Assembly: GCA_003278815.1 (NCBI GenBank)
Contig: QCDB01000001.1
Span: 64,001 to 128,000, forward strand
Reading direction: 5' to 3'
From: SAR86 cluster bacterium AG-349-I13
GTDB taxonomy: Bacteria > Pseudomonadota > Gammaproteobacteria > Magnimaribacterales > TMED112
Length of the DNA: 64,000 nt
This document shows positions 30,869 through 39,296 of the stretch, one piece after another (the stretch's first letter is position 1; the number at the start of each line of letters is the position of its first letter). The notes beneath the pieces are model-generated. The model saw nothing but the letters and a program-made list of their open reading frames with translations, had not been told where the DNA came from and searched no databases. Made by a program: the position numbers and the translations under genes.

Positions 30869-32124
30869 TGAAAATTTTAGTAATTGGGCAAGGTGGAAGA
30901 GAACATGCATTAGCATGGAAATTATCTCAATCAAAAAAAAGTAAAATTATTTTTGTGGCACCTGGAAATGGTGGTACAAGCACTGAAGAAAAATGCGTCA
31001 ATGTCAACATTAAGGCTGATGATTTCCCTGGCATAAGAAAATTTATAATTGAAAAACAAATAGATCTTGTTGTAATAGGACCAGAAGACCCACTGGTAAA
31101 CGGACTTGTTAATTATCTTGAAGATTTAAATATTTTAGTATTTGGTCCATGTTCAAACGGTGCAAGACTTGAAGGTTCTAAAATATTCTCAAAAAAGTTT
31201 CTCTTTGAAAACGACATTCCTACAGGTAAAGCTAGTTTTTTTTCTGATCCTGCAAGTGCATATTCTTTTTTAGACAGCTGTGTTTATCCAATTGTTCTTA
31301 AGGCAGATGGTCTGGCAGCTGGAAAAGGAGTTTTGGTCTCTAAAAACATTCAAGAAGCAAAAGAATGGGTTGATTTAGTGATGAATAATTCTTTATTTGG
31401 TGCTGCTGGGGAGAATATCTTAATTGAAGAGTGCTTGTATGGAACTGAACTTAGTTTTATGGGCATCATGACTCCGAGTGAGTTTATTCCCTTTGAAACA
31501 AGCGTCGACTATAAGCCACTTTTAGATGGCAATAAGGGTCCAAATACTGGCGGAATGGGCTGTATATCACCCTCTCCTTTTATGAATGATACTTTAAGAG
31601 AAAAAGTAATGAAAAAAGTGGTGTATCCAACAATAAATGGTCTTAATGAAATGGGTGTTTCCTATTATGGTTTTATGTACTTTGGGCTTATGGTCAAAGA
31701 TGATGAACCGCAAGTTTTAGAATTTAATTGTCGCCTAGGTGATCCAGAAACTCAATGTTTAATGATGCAGATGGAATCAGATCTTGTTGATTGCCTTGAA
31801 GATGCCCTTGATAACAAGCAAGTTGCCATATCATGGAAAAAAGGTTCATCTATGGGTGTAGTTATTGCATCAAACGGCTATCCTGAAAAATATAAAACTA
31901 AAATACCAATAGAAATAGGAAATTTAGAAGATCTAAAGCTTTTTCATGCAGGAACAAATATTGTCAATAACGAACTATTAACTTCTGGTGGGAGAGTCTT
32001 TTCTGTAAACTATAGCGGATCAAGCTTGGAAGAATGTGTCTCTTGTATTTACAACAGGATTGATGAAATAAAATTTGATGGCACTATATACAGAAAAGAT
32101 ATAGGAAAAATTTATGAGTCTTAA
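30868..32124 (+). CDS. purD: Phosphoribosylamine-glycine ligase
   Basis: Second step of purine synthesis, making GAR by an ATP-grasp reaction. In 418 residues: KILVIGQGGREHALAWKL at the N-terminus, VVIGPEDPLVNGL, the ATP-binding KADGLAAGKGV, and NTGGMGCISPSPF followed by EFNCRLGDPETQ. Only one base separates frames at the purH junction (TAATG). The end overlaps coq7 by 11 bp. Confidence 0.97.
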   Translation: MKILVIGQGGREHALAWKLSQSKKSKIIFVAPGNGGTSTEEKCVNVNIKADDFPGIRKFIIEKQIDLVVIGPEDPLVNGLVNYLEDLNILVFGPCSNGARLEGSKIFSKKFLFENDIPTGKASFFSDPASAYSFLDSCVYPIVLKADGLAAGKGVLVSKNIQEAKEWVDLVMNNSLFGAAGENILIEECLYGTELSFMGIMTPSEFIPFETSVDYKPLLDGNKGPNTGGMGCISPSPFMNDTLREKVMKKVVYPTINGLNEMGVSYYGFMYFGLMVKDDEPQVLEFNCRLGDPETQCLMMQMESDLVDCLEDALDNKQVAISWKKGSSMGVVIASNGYPEKYKTKIPIEIGNLEDLKLFHAGTNIVNNELLTSGGRVFSVNYSGSSLEECVSCIYNRIDEIKFDGTIYRKDIGKIYES

Positions 32125-32716
32125 CGATAAATTAGCTACAGAATTTAGCCATTTTTTAAAAACAATAACATATAAGAATTCTGGTGAACTCGATAATTCT
32201 TTAACTGACGAAGAAAGACAGAAATCCATATCACTTATGCGAGTAAATGCTTCTGGCGAAGTGTCAGCACAAGCACTCTATAGAGGACAAGCTTTCTTTA
32301 CAAAAACACCAGAGGTTCGAAAACATTTAATCAAGGCGGGAGATGAAGAATTTGCACATCTAGAATGGTGTAGCAAAAGGCTTGATGAGCTTGGAGGTAA
32401 GAAATCGATTCTCGATCCACTTTATTATGCCGGATCATTCACACTTGGGTCTGTTGCTGCTTTGATTAGCGATGCTACTAGTCTAGGGTTTGTAGAAGAA
32501 ACAGAAAAACAAGTAGTAGAACATCTTAAAAGACATTTGAAGGAAATGTCTCCAAAGGATGAAAAAAGCAGAAAAATTCTTGAAAAGATGTTGGAAGAGG
32601 AGGAAATTCATGGTCAAGAAGCAAAAGATCATGGTAGTGAGGAACTCCCGCCACCTGTAAGAGGTATGATGACTGCAACTTCAAAAATAATGACAACTTT
32701 AAGTCGATATTTTTAG
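32114..32716 (+). CDS. coq7: Ubiquinone hydroxylase Coq7 (di-iron 5-demethoxy-ubiquinone monooxygenase)
   Basis: Penultimate ubiquinone step, hydroxylating demethoxyubiquinone. The 200 residues contain the di-iron carboxylate ligands in order: E in NASGEVSAQALYRGQ, EE and H in GDEEFAHLEWC, E in EETEKQVVEHL, and EEEEIHGQEA near the end. This non-flavin enzyme replaces UbiF of E. coli. It follows purD by overlap and converges with the DUF192 gene (4-bp stop overlap). Other quinone genes (ubiE, ubiB) are at 52 kb. Confidence 0.95.
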   Translation: MSLNDKLATEFSHFLKTITYKNSGELDNSLTDEERQKSISLMRVNASGEVSAQALYRGQAFFTKTPEVRKHLIKAGDEEFAHLEWCSKRLDELGGKKSILDPLYYAGSFTLGSVAALISDATSLGFVEETEKQVVEHLKRHLKEMSPKDEKSRKILEKMLEEEEIHGQEAKDHGSEELPPPVRGMMTATSKIMTTLSRYF

Positions 32717-33123
32717 GGCAATAAAACCTTTACGCCGAGCTCTACATTATTTTCCTTAAACCAACCTTTATTCATTTCTATCGCAGCTATGATATTTCCT
32801 CTAGATGAACAAATTGACTCTAGGCTTTCAGACTGAAGGTCTTTAATTTCCGTAATTTTTTTATCTCTATCAATGAAAGCCACAGATAAATCTATGGTTG
32901 TATTTTTCATCCACATGCATTTTCTTGAAGCATTTGGCCAAATAAAAAACATACCTTGATTATATTCAAGAGCTTCTACGCCCATTAATCCATCTGCGCG
33001 CAATGCTTTGGTATTTGCAACTTTAAGCAAAATCTCATTTTCACCAATTTTCACTGGTATTAAATTTTCATTAGAACTAAGAAATGCTGTTACGAAGCTT
33101 ATTAATAGTATTCGAATAATCAT
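32713..33123 (-). CDS. DUF192-family secreted protein
   Basis: A 136-residue protein with a signal peptide (about 1-16) and a DUF192 domain. Its marks are GLMGVEALEYNQGMFFIWP, CMWMKNTTIDLSVAFID, and the ending AAIEMNKGWFKENNVELG. Function is not established for the family. The first 47 bp, which encode the signal peptide, lie inside the 3' end of rpe in another frame. No in-frame ATG exists downstream that would keep an export signal, so the long overlap appears real. Confidence 0.85.
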   Translation of the reverse strand: MIIRILLISFVTAFLSSNENLIPVKIGENEILLKVANTKALRADGLMGVEALEYNQGMFFIWPNASRKCMWMKNTTIDLSVAFIDRDKKITEIKDLQSESLESICSSRGNIIAAIEMNKGWFKENNVELGVKVLLP

Positions 33124-33736
33124 CTGTATTAAAGATTGCTGAGCCTAAAACAAATGTGTCTGCGCCAGCATCACAAACTGTTTTAATATTCTCAGTATTT
33201 AAACCGCCATCAACTTCCAATCTAACCTCTTTAGAAGAACTATCAATGATTTCCCTCATCTCAGAAATTTTTGGCAGTACATTATCAATAAATTTTTGAC
33301 CTCCAAATCCAGGATTTACTGACATTAATAAGGCTAAATCTAATTCTTCAATATAATTTTTAACAAAATGTAAATCTTCTGCAGGGTTTACTGCAAATCC
33401 TGCAGCACAGCCAGAATCTTTAATCAAAGATAATGTTTTATCAACGTTAGTCGTTGCCTCAGGATGAAATGAAATTAGATCTGCTCCAGCGTCTGCGAAC
33501 ATTTGTACTAAGGTGTCTACTGGTTCAACCATTAAATGAACGTCAATATAATTATTTATGCCGTAATTCCTTAATGATTTGCAAACCATTGGTCCAATGG
33601 TTAAGTTTGGGACGTAATGATTGTCCATAACATCAAAGTGCACCCAATCTGCTCCTGCATTAATGACATTTTCAACCTCTTCACCTAATCTTGAAAAATC
33701 AGCTGAAAGAATTGAAGGAGCAATAATTTTTTTCAC
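33077..33736 (-). CDS. rpe: Ribulose-phosphate 3-epimerase
   Basis: Interconverts ribulose 5-phosphate and xylulose 5-phosphate. The TIM-barrel signatures are IAPSILSADFSRLGEEV, HFDVMDNHYVPNLTIGP with metal-binding His and Asp, DVHLMVEP, MSVNPGFGGQKFI, and VDGGLNTENI. At 219 residues it is of typical length. With rpiA (44.5 kb) and tkt (60 kb) this completes much of the non-oxidative pentose phosphate pathway in the window. Confidence 0.97.
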   Translation of the reverse strand: MKKIIAPSILSADFSRLGEEVENVINAGADWVHFDVMDNHYVPNLTIGPMVCKSLRNYGINNYIDVHLMVEPVDTLVQMFADAGADLISFHPEATTNVDKTLSLIKDSGCAAGFAVNPAEDLHFVKNYIEELDLALLMSVNPGFGGQKFIDNVLPKISEMREIIDSSSKEVRLEVDGGLNTENIKTVCDAGADTFVLGSAIFNTDDYSNTINKLRNSIS

Positions 33737-33737
33737 T

Positions 33738-34379
33738 TTAATTATTAAGTTTTTTTAATGTCTCAACGTTACCGACATCATACCAATTTATATCCAAAAT
33801 TTCTGCGTTAAGTTTTTTGTTATCAGCAAGTATTTTTAGGCAGTCGTGCCAATAATGAAAGCTTGAAGCTTCATTTTGATTTAAGGTTTCCTTCGTAATA
33901 ATACTAAAACCAGTCCAAGTGTAATTTTTTTCACCCTCAAGGGATACAAGATTATCTTTTATAGAAAAATCTCCAGAATCTGGCTGTTTTGTAGGAACTA
34001 CAAATAAAGTATTAGGTGAAAAATTTGAAAAATGTCTATAGTCTAAATCAGAATATATATCCGAATTAATTATAACTACTTCTTCATCCTCAAAACTTGA
34101 TATCGCTTTTTTTATTCCTCCTCCAGTGCCAAGAAGTTCATTTTCATGGCTGATAATAATTTCAACATCTTGTCCAAAAATATTTATCACATGATCAGAA
34201 ATTTGATTGCCGAGATAATGGGTATTAATAGCTATAGTTTTAAAACCTGCAGAAATCAACTTCTCAATATGGTAATCAATTAGTGGCTTTCCTTTAACTT
34301 TTAATAACGGCTTTGGTTTATTTTTTGTTAATTCTCCAAGCCTTTTACCAAAGCCTGCTGCCAATATCATTGCTTTCAT
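33738..34379 (-). CDS. murU: Nucleotidyltransferase, probable MurNAc-1-phosphate uridylyltransferase
   Basis: A 213-residue sugar-phosphate nucleotidyltransferase. It opens MKAMILAAGFGKRLGELT with the GxGxRL signature, then KPKPLLKVKGKPLIDYHI, and INSDIYSD in the active site. Close linkage to an AmgK-type kinase (4-bp overlap) is the arrangement of the Pseudomonas MurNAc recycling bypass, in which AmgK makes MurNAc-1-P and MurU makes UDP-MurNAc. The specific substrate is inferred from that pairing. Confidence 0.85.
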   Translation of the reverse strand: MKAMILAAGFGKRLGELTKNKPKPLLKVKGKPLIDYHIEKLISAGFKTIAINTHYLGNQISDHVINIFGQDVEIIISHENELLGTGGGIKKAISSFEDEEVVIINSDIYSDLDYRHFSNFSPNTLFVVPTKQPDSGDFSIKDNLVSLEGEKNYTWTGFSIITKETLNQNEASSFHYWHDCLKILADNKKLNAEILDINWYDVGNVETLKKLNN

Positions 34380-35302
34380 AATAATTTTTTTACTATTGCT
34401 GCTTCGTCTTTTTTCAATAAAGAAAGAGCTAAATATATTCTTTTTAGAAATTTATCTAAATCTGATTTTCTATTTAAAAGTTTACCTTCTTTAAAATATT
34501 TGTTGAAAGTGCCAACTATCCGCATTGATCGATGTGCTAGAGCATGCATGATCATATCTTTTAATTCTGCTACAGACGCTTTTAGGCCGTTATCTTTAAG
34601 ATGTTTCTCAAGCATGTCATTAATTAAACCCTCGGAATAATCATAAGTATGCTCAAACAATATTGAAGCAAGATCTATACCTATAGGCCCCATATTTAAA
34701 TCTTGGAAATCAATTACAAATAATTTCCCATCAAACATCATTAAATTCCTTCTTTCAAAGTCATTATGAGAAGGCATAAACTGTTGATTCAATAAATTAT
34801 GGACTAGATCTTTTCTAAGAATTTCAAGAGCATTTATTTCATCATTAGAGCGCTTATTTTCTCTACAAAATTCTATAAAACTGCTGGTTTGAGCAAGTAA
34901 AGATTTTTTTGTAACACTTTTTAAAACATCTTGGTCTGAAAAATATATTCTTGAAAGTTGCTCTAAAGCCATTTCTAAAATTTTTGTGTCTTTATATTTA
35001 TCGATGATGTCGAGGCTTTCATCTCCAAGATCTTGCAATAGAACGAATCTCAAATCTTCTGAAAAAGCTAGAACTTCTGGCACATTCACTGCACTATTCC
35101 TTAAAATTTTTGAAGCATATAGAAAATTTGCTGATTGATCTGATTTATCAAAATTATCAGTCAATATATATGAAGCATTATTAGCTTTTATTCTGTAGTA
35201 CTTCCTGTCGCTTGCTTCTTGACGTAATTTTTCGATATTAAACGAACTATCACCAATGGTTTTACTTAACCAGTTAGTAATTTCTTTTTGGTCTAATCTC
35301 AA
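34376..35302 (-). CDS. amgK: Aminoglycoside-phosphotransferase-fold sugar kinase, probable AmgK
   Basis: A 308-residue APH-fold kinase. The ATP-binding start is EASDRKYYRI, the catalytic loop is PSHNDFERRNLM with the Asp, and the metal Asp is in FVIDFQDLNMGPIGIDLASIL. The wording DFQD...GP...DLAS is typical of AmgK, the anomeric MurNAc/GlcNAc kinase of the MurNAc salvage route. The catalytic loop HNDFERRN differs slightly from the usual HRDYHSRN. It overlaps murU and the SDR gene by 4 bp each. Confidence 0.85.
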   Translation of the reverse strand: MRLDQKEITNWLSKTIGDSSFNIEKLRQEASDRKYYRIKANNASYILTDNFDKSDQSANFLYASKILRNSAVNVPEVLAFSEDLRFVLLQDLGDESLDIIDKYKDTKILEMALEQLSRIYFSDQDVLKSVTKKSLLAQTSSFIEFCRENKRSNDEINALEILRKDLVHNLLNQQFMPSHNDFERRNLMMFDGKLFVIDFQDLNMGPIGIDLASILFEHTYDYSEGLINDMLEKHLKDNGLKASVAELKDMIMHALAHRSMRIVGTFNKYFKEGKLLNRKSDLDKFLKRIYLALSLLKKDEAAIVKKLL

Positions 35303-36156
35303 CTCTCTTTGACTACTTTGGGGACAGGGTAGCCGTCTGCAGGCACAAAGAAGTCGGGCATTAATTGATCAAAAGGATAGTCTGCATATTTACTAAAATC
35401 AGTCTCCCCATGCTCAGCAAGTAATGAATCATCAATTAAAAAGTTCCCACTAAATATTTTGTGGTCCTTATTTAGAATGATATATGCAGCATCAGACATT
35501 ATTTCTGGTTTCCTAGATTTGTCATACATTTCCTGACCACCTAATACATTTGCCACAGCAGCAGTTCTAATGGCAGTTCTTGGCCAAAGTGCATTTACCC
35601 CGATTTTACCTGAATACTCTGCAGCCATCCCTAATACACACATACTCATATTGAATTTAGCCATTGTGTAAGCAAGTGAGCCCTGGAACCAAAGAGGATC
35701 CATATCAAGTGGTGGAGATAAATTTAAAATATGTGGATTTTCGGATTTCAATAAATGAGGAATGCAAAGCTTACTAGTTAAAAATGTGCCTCTTCCATTA
35801 ATATTATGCATAAGATCATATCTTTTCATATCTGTTTGGAGTGTGGGTGTTAGGCTAATTGCTGAAGCATTATTAACGCATATATCTATACCACCAAATT
35901 CCTTGATGGCTTGATCTACTGCGTTTTGAATACTTTCTTCAAACCGTATATCACATTGAACTGGCAATGCTTGACCACCAGCTTTTTTTATTTCTTCTGC
36001 TGCAGTAAATATCGTGCCTTCAAGTTTTGGATGAGGATCCACAGTCTTGGCTGCAATAACAACTTTGGCTCCATCCTGAGCAGCTCGAAGAGCGATAGAA
36101 AGCCCTATACCTCTGCTTCCACCTGACATGAAAATTACTTTATCTTTAAGACTCAT
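35299..36156 (-). CDS. HSDL2-like short-chain dehydrogenase
   Basis: A 285-residue SDR. The Rossmann motif is SGGSRGIGLSIALRAAQDG, NNASAI follows, and the catalytic Tyr-Lys is in AYTMAKFNMSM. ILNLSPPLDMDPLWFQGS and NALWPRTAIRTAA closely resemble the SDR domain of hydroxysteroid dehydrogenase-like 2 (HSDL2). The start at ATG 36154-36156 fits the conserved beginning MSLKDKVIFMSGG; a longer frame up to 36576 lies antisense to lptD and is spurious. The substrate is unknown, possibly acyl-chain related. It sits between amgK and lptD. Confidence 0.88.
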   Translation of the reverse strand: MSLKDKVIFMSGGSRGIGLSIALRAAQDGAKVVIAAKTVDPHPKLEGTIFTAAEEIKKAGGQALPVQCDIRFEESIQNAVDQAIKEFGGIDICVNNASAISLTPTLQTDMKRYDLMHNINGRGTFLTSKLCIPHLLKSENPHILNLSPPLDMDPLWFQGSLAYTMAKFNMSMCVLGMAAEYSGKIGVNALWPRTAIRTAAVANVLGGQEMYDKSRKPEIMSDAAYIILNKDHKIFSGNFLIDDSLLAEHGETDFSKYADYPFDQLMPDFFVPADGYPVPKVVKES

Positions 36157-36196
36157 AAAACTTTTTCTAATAGTATAAGTCTTATAATACAGGCAT

Positions 36197-38065
36197 ATGA
36201 AAAAAGTTAATAATCTTGGAGTTCTCTTAATTTGGTTCACTGTATCCCTAAGTGCAGAAAATTGTGATGAATCAGACAAAGCAAACATTATTATTGAAGA
36301 TGGAAATATTGAACTTTCGGAAAAAATAAATCTTTCATTTGATTCAGCGGAAAGTAATGGCGAAGATTTAGAACTAAAAAATATTAAAGTAACTTCCTGT
36401 AAAAAAAGCTCTCTTTGGAGCCTAACTGCAGAAAATGCAGAAATAGAAGATGAGAATTTAACAATCCAGAATACAAGACTTAGAGTTTTTAATGTGCCTA
36501 TTTTTTGGTTAGGTGAAGTTAGTCTAAATGAGGATGATAGCTTCAACATTCCAAACCTTGGTGTTACTGATTCCAATCTAGATATAAGTTATAAATTCAA
36601 AACAAAAGGTGAAAATTCTGAATTTGTATTAGAACCTATCTATTCGAACTCCTCATTTGGGCTTTCCGTTGACTACGGCTTTGATAATGGAGTAAATAAT
36701 TTTCGTTTTAATAGCTTAGCTTTGGACGATCAAAATAGTTCTTGGGTGTATGACATCGATTCAGTGATAAATTTAAATAATTTTATTTCGTTAACTTTAG
36801 ATTATTCAGATTTTAGTGGAAATTCACTCATACAAGATTACGGTTTTAAGTATTTAGATATAAATAGAAGAAGTTTAGATTTGAAGCAGTCACTTGGCAT
36901 TTCGTTTTTAAATAAAAATAGAAATATTTCTTTTTTTTCAGATAACTTCATAAATATTGGAGCATTAAGGCCTGTATCGCATTCTAAGGATTACTTTACA
37001 TATGAGAGATTCTTCATCATTAATGAATGGTTTATAGATATAGATTCTGAATACGCAAAATTTTCTAATAACACACCAAATAACTTAGAAGTACCGTATA
37101 TTCTTTATGATGAGGTCGAAAGAATTTCTAGAGAAATAGAGATAAAGAAAGACTTTTCATTTGCTGCCTTTAATTACGAGTCAAAATTTTTACTATCCAG
37201 TCAAGATTATGAGATAAAAGATACAACTGAAAATTTAATAAACAATAATTTTGCTATATCACAAATATTTTCATTACTTGAAGACAGAAGCCTGAAATTT
37301 GGCTTTATATGGTCAACTTTTAAGAAGGAATCAACTTTGCCAATTTTAGATTCCTACCCTTCATTGCCTTCGCCTGAATCTAATATTTCTTTGAGTTCTT
37401 GGGTGGGGAAAGATAGATCGAGCAACTCAAGAAAGTTTTTTATATATAAAAATTGGAGCAACTCTGCTTTCGATTTTTCAATATCCTCTAATCTTTACGA
37501 AAAATATAATTTTGAACAAGAAAGTAATATCTTTAAAAAATTTTATGATAAAAGACCAATCTTTTTTTCAGCAAAAACTAAAAATAAAAACTTAAATTTT
37601 TTTGCTAAGGGTAACTATAGCTATGAAAAAAGTGATTTTATGGGGCTAATGGCAGGCTTAGAATATATGGACGATAAAACATTCTTGTCATTACAAAAAA
37701 ATAATATCGTACCATCAAGTTATCCTCTTCAACCGCTTGATAATTACGTACTAAAGTTTAAAAGAGATTTCAGTAATTTTCAGATTTTTACTAGGGCCCA
37801 ATATTCTGATGAAGAGGAGATTATCAATGAAAATATTTTGGGTCTTCAATGGGAATATGATTGCTTTAAATTAAGATTGAGCATGGAAAGAGCAAGATTT
37901 TTTCCATTTGTTGATTCAGATTTCAGTGAAACTTCTTATTTTGACTTAATATATTTGACTAATCCCAAAGTAAAAAATAACCTAAGTTTTGAATTTGAGT
38001 TGGTAGGACTTACAAATATACTTACTCCAATAGATAATATTATTAATGATGGATTATTTAATTAG
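36197..38065 (+). CDS. lptD: LPS-assembly outer membrane protein LptD, short and divergent
   Basis: Outer-membrane barrel that inserts LPS. The 622 residues (E. coli 784) begin with a signal peptide (1-20). A short periplasmic part has the diagnostic SLWSLTAENAEIEDENL then LRVFNVPIFWLGEV, the equivalent of the family vPvfY motif. A long aromatic-rich beta-barrel follows. The periplasmic domain looks about half size. Cysteines are few: near 23 and 68, then a single one in YDCFKLRL, where most LptD have a Cys pair. The call also rests on the order lptD-surA-pdxA-rsmA-apaH. Confidence 0.85.
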   Translation: MKKVNNLGVLLIWFTVSLSAENCDESDKANIIIEDGNIELSEKINLSFDSAESNGEDLELKNIKVTSCKKSSLWSLTAENAEIEDENLTIQNTRLRVFNVPIFWLGEVSLNEDDSFNIPNLGVTDSNLDISYKFKTKGENSEFVLEPIYSNSSFGLSVDYGFDNGVNNFRFNSLALDDQNSSWVYDIDSVINLNNFISLTLDYSDFSGNSLIQDYGFKYLDINRRSLDLKQSLGISFLNKNRNISFFSDNFINIGALRPVSHSKDYFTYERFFIINEWFIDIDSEYAKFSNNTPNNLEVPYILYDEVERISREIEIKKDFSFAAFNYESKFLLSSQDYEIKDTTENLINNNFAISQIFSLLEDRSLKFGFIWSTFKKESTLPILDSYPSLPSPESNISLSSWVGKDRSSNSRKFFIYKNWSNSAFDFSISSNLYEKYNFEQESNIFKKFYDKRPIFFSAKTKNKNLNFFAKGNYSYEKSDFMGLMAGLEYMDDKTFLSLQKNNIVPSSYPLQPLDNYVLKFKRDFSNFQIFTRAQYSDEEEIINENILGLQWEYDCFKLRLSMERARFFPFVDSDFSETSYFDLIYLTNPKVKNNLSFEFELVGLTNILTPIDNIINDGLFN

Positions 38066-39296
38066 AATTTTAGCTCTTTTGCTTTGTGCAAATACTCTAA
38101 TATCGCAAGAATTAGATAGAGTTGCTGTAATAGTAAATGACGGTGTTGTATTGGAGTCAGATATCCAGCAGAGAATTGCTGACTTTAAAAAAAATGCCAC
38201 TCTTAATGGTGAAAAAATTCCTTCGGATGATGTGCTTAGAGAAGAAATACAAGAACAACTTATTACTGCTGAAATTCAACTTCAAATAGCTGACCGGGTA
38301 GGTATCAAAATTAGTGATGAAGAATTAAATCTTACTCTTAAAAGGCTTGCTCAACAAAATAATTTGGGAATTGAGGATTTCATAAAAGTAGTAGAAGAAA
38401 GAGGTGATTCTTATTCAGATTTAAGAGAGGAGGTCCGAAAAAATCTAAAAATAAATAGGGTCCAACAAGGTCGAATTCAAAATAAAATACAAATAAGTAA
38501 AGATGAATTGGATAATTTCCTAGAAACTGAAGAAGCACAAAATCAGCTTGGGCCTGAACTAAGAGTCAGACAAATACTAATTAGAAATAACTCCTCACAA
38601 AACGTTTCTGAAATATATAAAGAAGCGTTGTCTAGTTTAGAAAATGGGATAAATATTGAGAACCTAATTAATAGCTTTTCAGAGGATGATGATTCAGGAG
38701 ATTTAGGTTGGAGGAAGCTTCCAGCGTTCCCAGAACTTTTTTCTAATTATCTTAAAGACATGGAGATTGGTGAGCTATCAGAACCGATAAAGAGTGGTGC
38801 TGGGAATCATATGCTTTATTTAGAAGATAAACGTGGTCCAACTGTTAAGTTTGAGAAGCAATGGGATGTAAGACATATTCTGCTAATTCCGAATAGAATA
38901 AGACCTGACGAAGCTAGTGAAAAACTTATAAAAGAAATTAAAAATAGAATTGAGTTAGGGGAAAGTTTTAGTGAGCTTGCATCAGAATATTCTGACGATC
39001 CTGGCTCAAAACAGGAAGGTGGAAATCTGGGCTGGGCTGGTGAAGGAGTCTATGATGACGAATTTGAGCGGCAAATGATTAAGGCAAATCTTAATGAAAT
39101 TACTGATCCATTTTTAAGTCAATTTGGTTGGCATATTTTAGAAGTTCTTGGAAATAGAGTAGAAGACAAGACTAATCAAAATGTTGAGGATAGAGCTTTT
39201 TCTTATTTGTTTAATAGAAAGTTTGAAGAAGAATTAGAAACAGACCTTCAAGAATTGAGAGCAGATGCTTTCGTTGAGATCAAGGAGCTTGATTAA
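38046..39296 (+). CDS. surA: Periplasmic peptidyl-prolyl isomerase / chaperone SurA
   Basis: Chaperone for outer-membrane barrels such as LptD. The 416 residues comprise a signal peptide (about 1-20), the N-terminal domain starting ELDRVAVIVNDGVVLESDI, and two parvulin domains. Parvulin 1 starts near ELRVRQILI. Parvulin 2 has WDVRHILLIPN and ends SQFGWHILEVLG. A C-terminal helix follows. ATG codons at 38046 and 38049 are both possible. It overlaps lptD by 20 bp and pdxA by up to 32 bp. Confidence 0.95.
   Translation: MMDYLIRILALLLCANTLISQELDRVAVIVNDGVVLESDIQQRIADFKKNATLNGEKIPSDDVLREEIQEQLITAEIQLQIADRVGIKISDEELNLTLKRLAQQNNLGIEDFIKVVEERGDSYSDLREEVRKNLKINRVQQGRIQNKIQISKDELDNFLETEEAQNQLGPELRVRQILIRNNSSQNVSEIYKEALSSLENGINIENLINSFSEDDDSGDLGWRKLPAFPELFSNYLKDMEIGELSEPIKSGAGNHMLYLEDKRGPTVKFEKQWDVRHILLIPNRIRPDEASEKLIKEIKNRIELGESFSELASEYSDDPGSKQEGGNLGWAGEGVYDDEFERQMIKANLNEITDPFLSQFGWHILEVLGNRVEDKTNQNVEDRAFSYLFNRKFEEELETDLQELRADAFVEIKELD

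Noticed and set aside
36157-36576. Upstream extension of the SDR frame by 140 codons
   Set aside because: It is antisense to lptD, lacks any SDR similarity, and the conserved SDR start MSLKDKV lies at 36156.
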